Assembly (NCBI GenBank): GCA_021831005.1
Contig: JAKBNO010000079.1
Span: 1 to 5,384 of the forward strand
Reading direction: 5' to 3'
DNA from: Thermoplasmata archaeon
Lineage (GTDB): Archaea; Thermoplasmatota; Thermoplasmata; Thermoplasmatales; GCA-001856825
Length of the DNA: 5,384 nucleotides
Shown here: one piece after another, positions 5,341-5,384 of the stretch
Layout of the letters: the number at the start of each line of letters is the position of its first letter
Position numbering within the stretch: the stretch's first letter is position 1
The notes under the pieces: generated by a model
Seen by the model: the letters and a program-made list of their open reading frames with translations, nothing else
Databases searched by the model: none
What the model was told of the DNA's origin: nothing
Translations under genes and position numbers: made by a program

Positions 5341-5384
5341 AAATATCTCTCAACTTCTTCAAGACAGTCATCAAACAATTACTT

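Larger units (their letters stand above)
1..5384 (+). mobile_element. Ty3/gypsy (chromovirus-type) LTR retrotransposon, internal region; LTRs not identified
   Basis: The whole window reads as one retroelement: leader, gag, pol and a 3' untranslated region on one strand. The domain order protease, RT, RNase H, integrase, chromodomain is the Ty3/gypsy order; Ty1/copia places integrase before RT. A C-terminal chromodomain is the hallmark of chromoviruses. No sequence of useful length is shared between 1-251 and 5179-5384, directly or inverted, so neither LTRs nor terminal inverted repeats are visible. The window either starts and ends inside the element or was trimmed of its LTRs. No env-like ORF follows pol. 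The exact element boundaries cannot be set from this window. Confidence 0.9.
5179..5384 (+). other. 3' region after pol, no gene
   Basis: No ORF of note. It should contain the polypurine tract and the start of the 3' LTR, but neither can be fixed. It contains an AT-rich palindrome, two copies of a G-rich 9-mer, a possible ATTAAA polyadenylation hexamer at 5211-5216 and a long-range stem. It ends in ATTACTT rather than the CA expected of an LTR end. Confidence 0.6.

Noticed and set aside
1..5384. CRISPR arrays, rRNA or tRNA genes, prokaryotic operon signals
   Set aside because: No spaced repeats or tRNA/rRNA folds were seen, and the content is a eukaryotic retroelement throughout.

Overview
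The window holds one retroelement: a long terminal repeat (LTR) retrotransposon of the Ty3/gypsy group (Metaviridae), of chromovirus type. It is shown as its internal region, without recognisable LTRs. The host must be a eukaryote, because the gag and pol products carry the diagnostic Ty3/gypsy order: CCHC zinc knuckle, retropepsin, reverse transcriptase, RNase H, HHCC/DD35E integrase, GPY/F-like module, chromodomain. The bases do not let me name the host. The RT is divergent from textbook Ty3/gypsy sequences, which suggests a poorly sampled lineage.

Layout. Positions 1-251 are an AUG-containing leader with four short overlapping upstream ORFs that hand over one to the next and stop 2 nt before the gag start, plus four small perfect or near-perfect hairpins. 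Positions 252-1703 are gag (483 aa): a presumed capsid region, a zinc knuckle, an Asn/Gly/Ser-rich linker, an RGG box, three tandem Cys-acidic repeats, and the first part of the protease including its catalytic Asp. Positions 1672-5178 are pol (1168 aa from its first ATG, open from 1615), in the +1 frame relative to gag. It holds the rest of the protease, then RT, RNase H, integrase and a C-terminal chromodomain. Positions 5179-5384 are a 3' region with an AT-rich palindrome, a repeated G-rich motif (possible polypurine tract) and a 14-bp long-range stem.

How the parts work together. Gag would form the particle and bind RNA. A +1 shift in the 1615-1703 overlap would give a 1641-residue Gag-Pol. 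Only this fusion contains a whole retropepsin, since the active-site motif lies in the gag frame and the C-terminal half lies in the pol frame. RT and RNase H copy the RNA, integrase inserts the DNA, and the chromodomain probably directs insertion to particular chromatin. Both frames are free of internal stops over 4.9 kb and nearly all catalytic acids are present, so the copy looks intact or recently active. The alternative is that the frame change is a recent one-base indel in a single-ORF element.

The least conventional observations are the chained upstream ORFs, the protease split by the frame change, the unusual catalytic motifs (DTCSS in protease, VADD in RT), and the absence of any TGG-starting primer-binding site in the leader.
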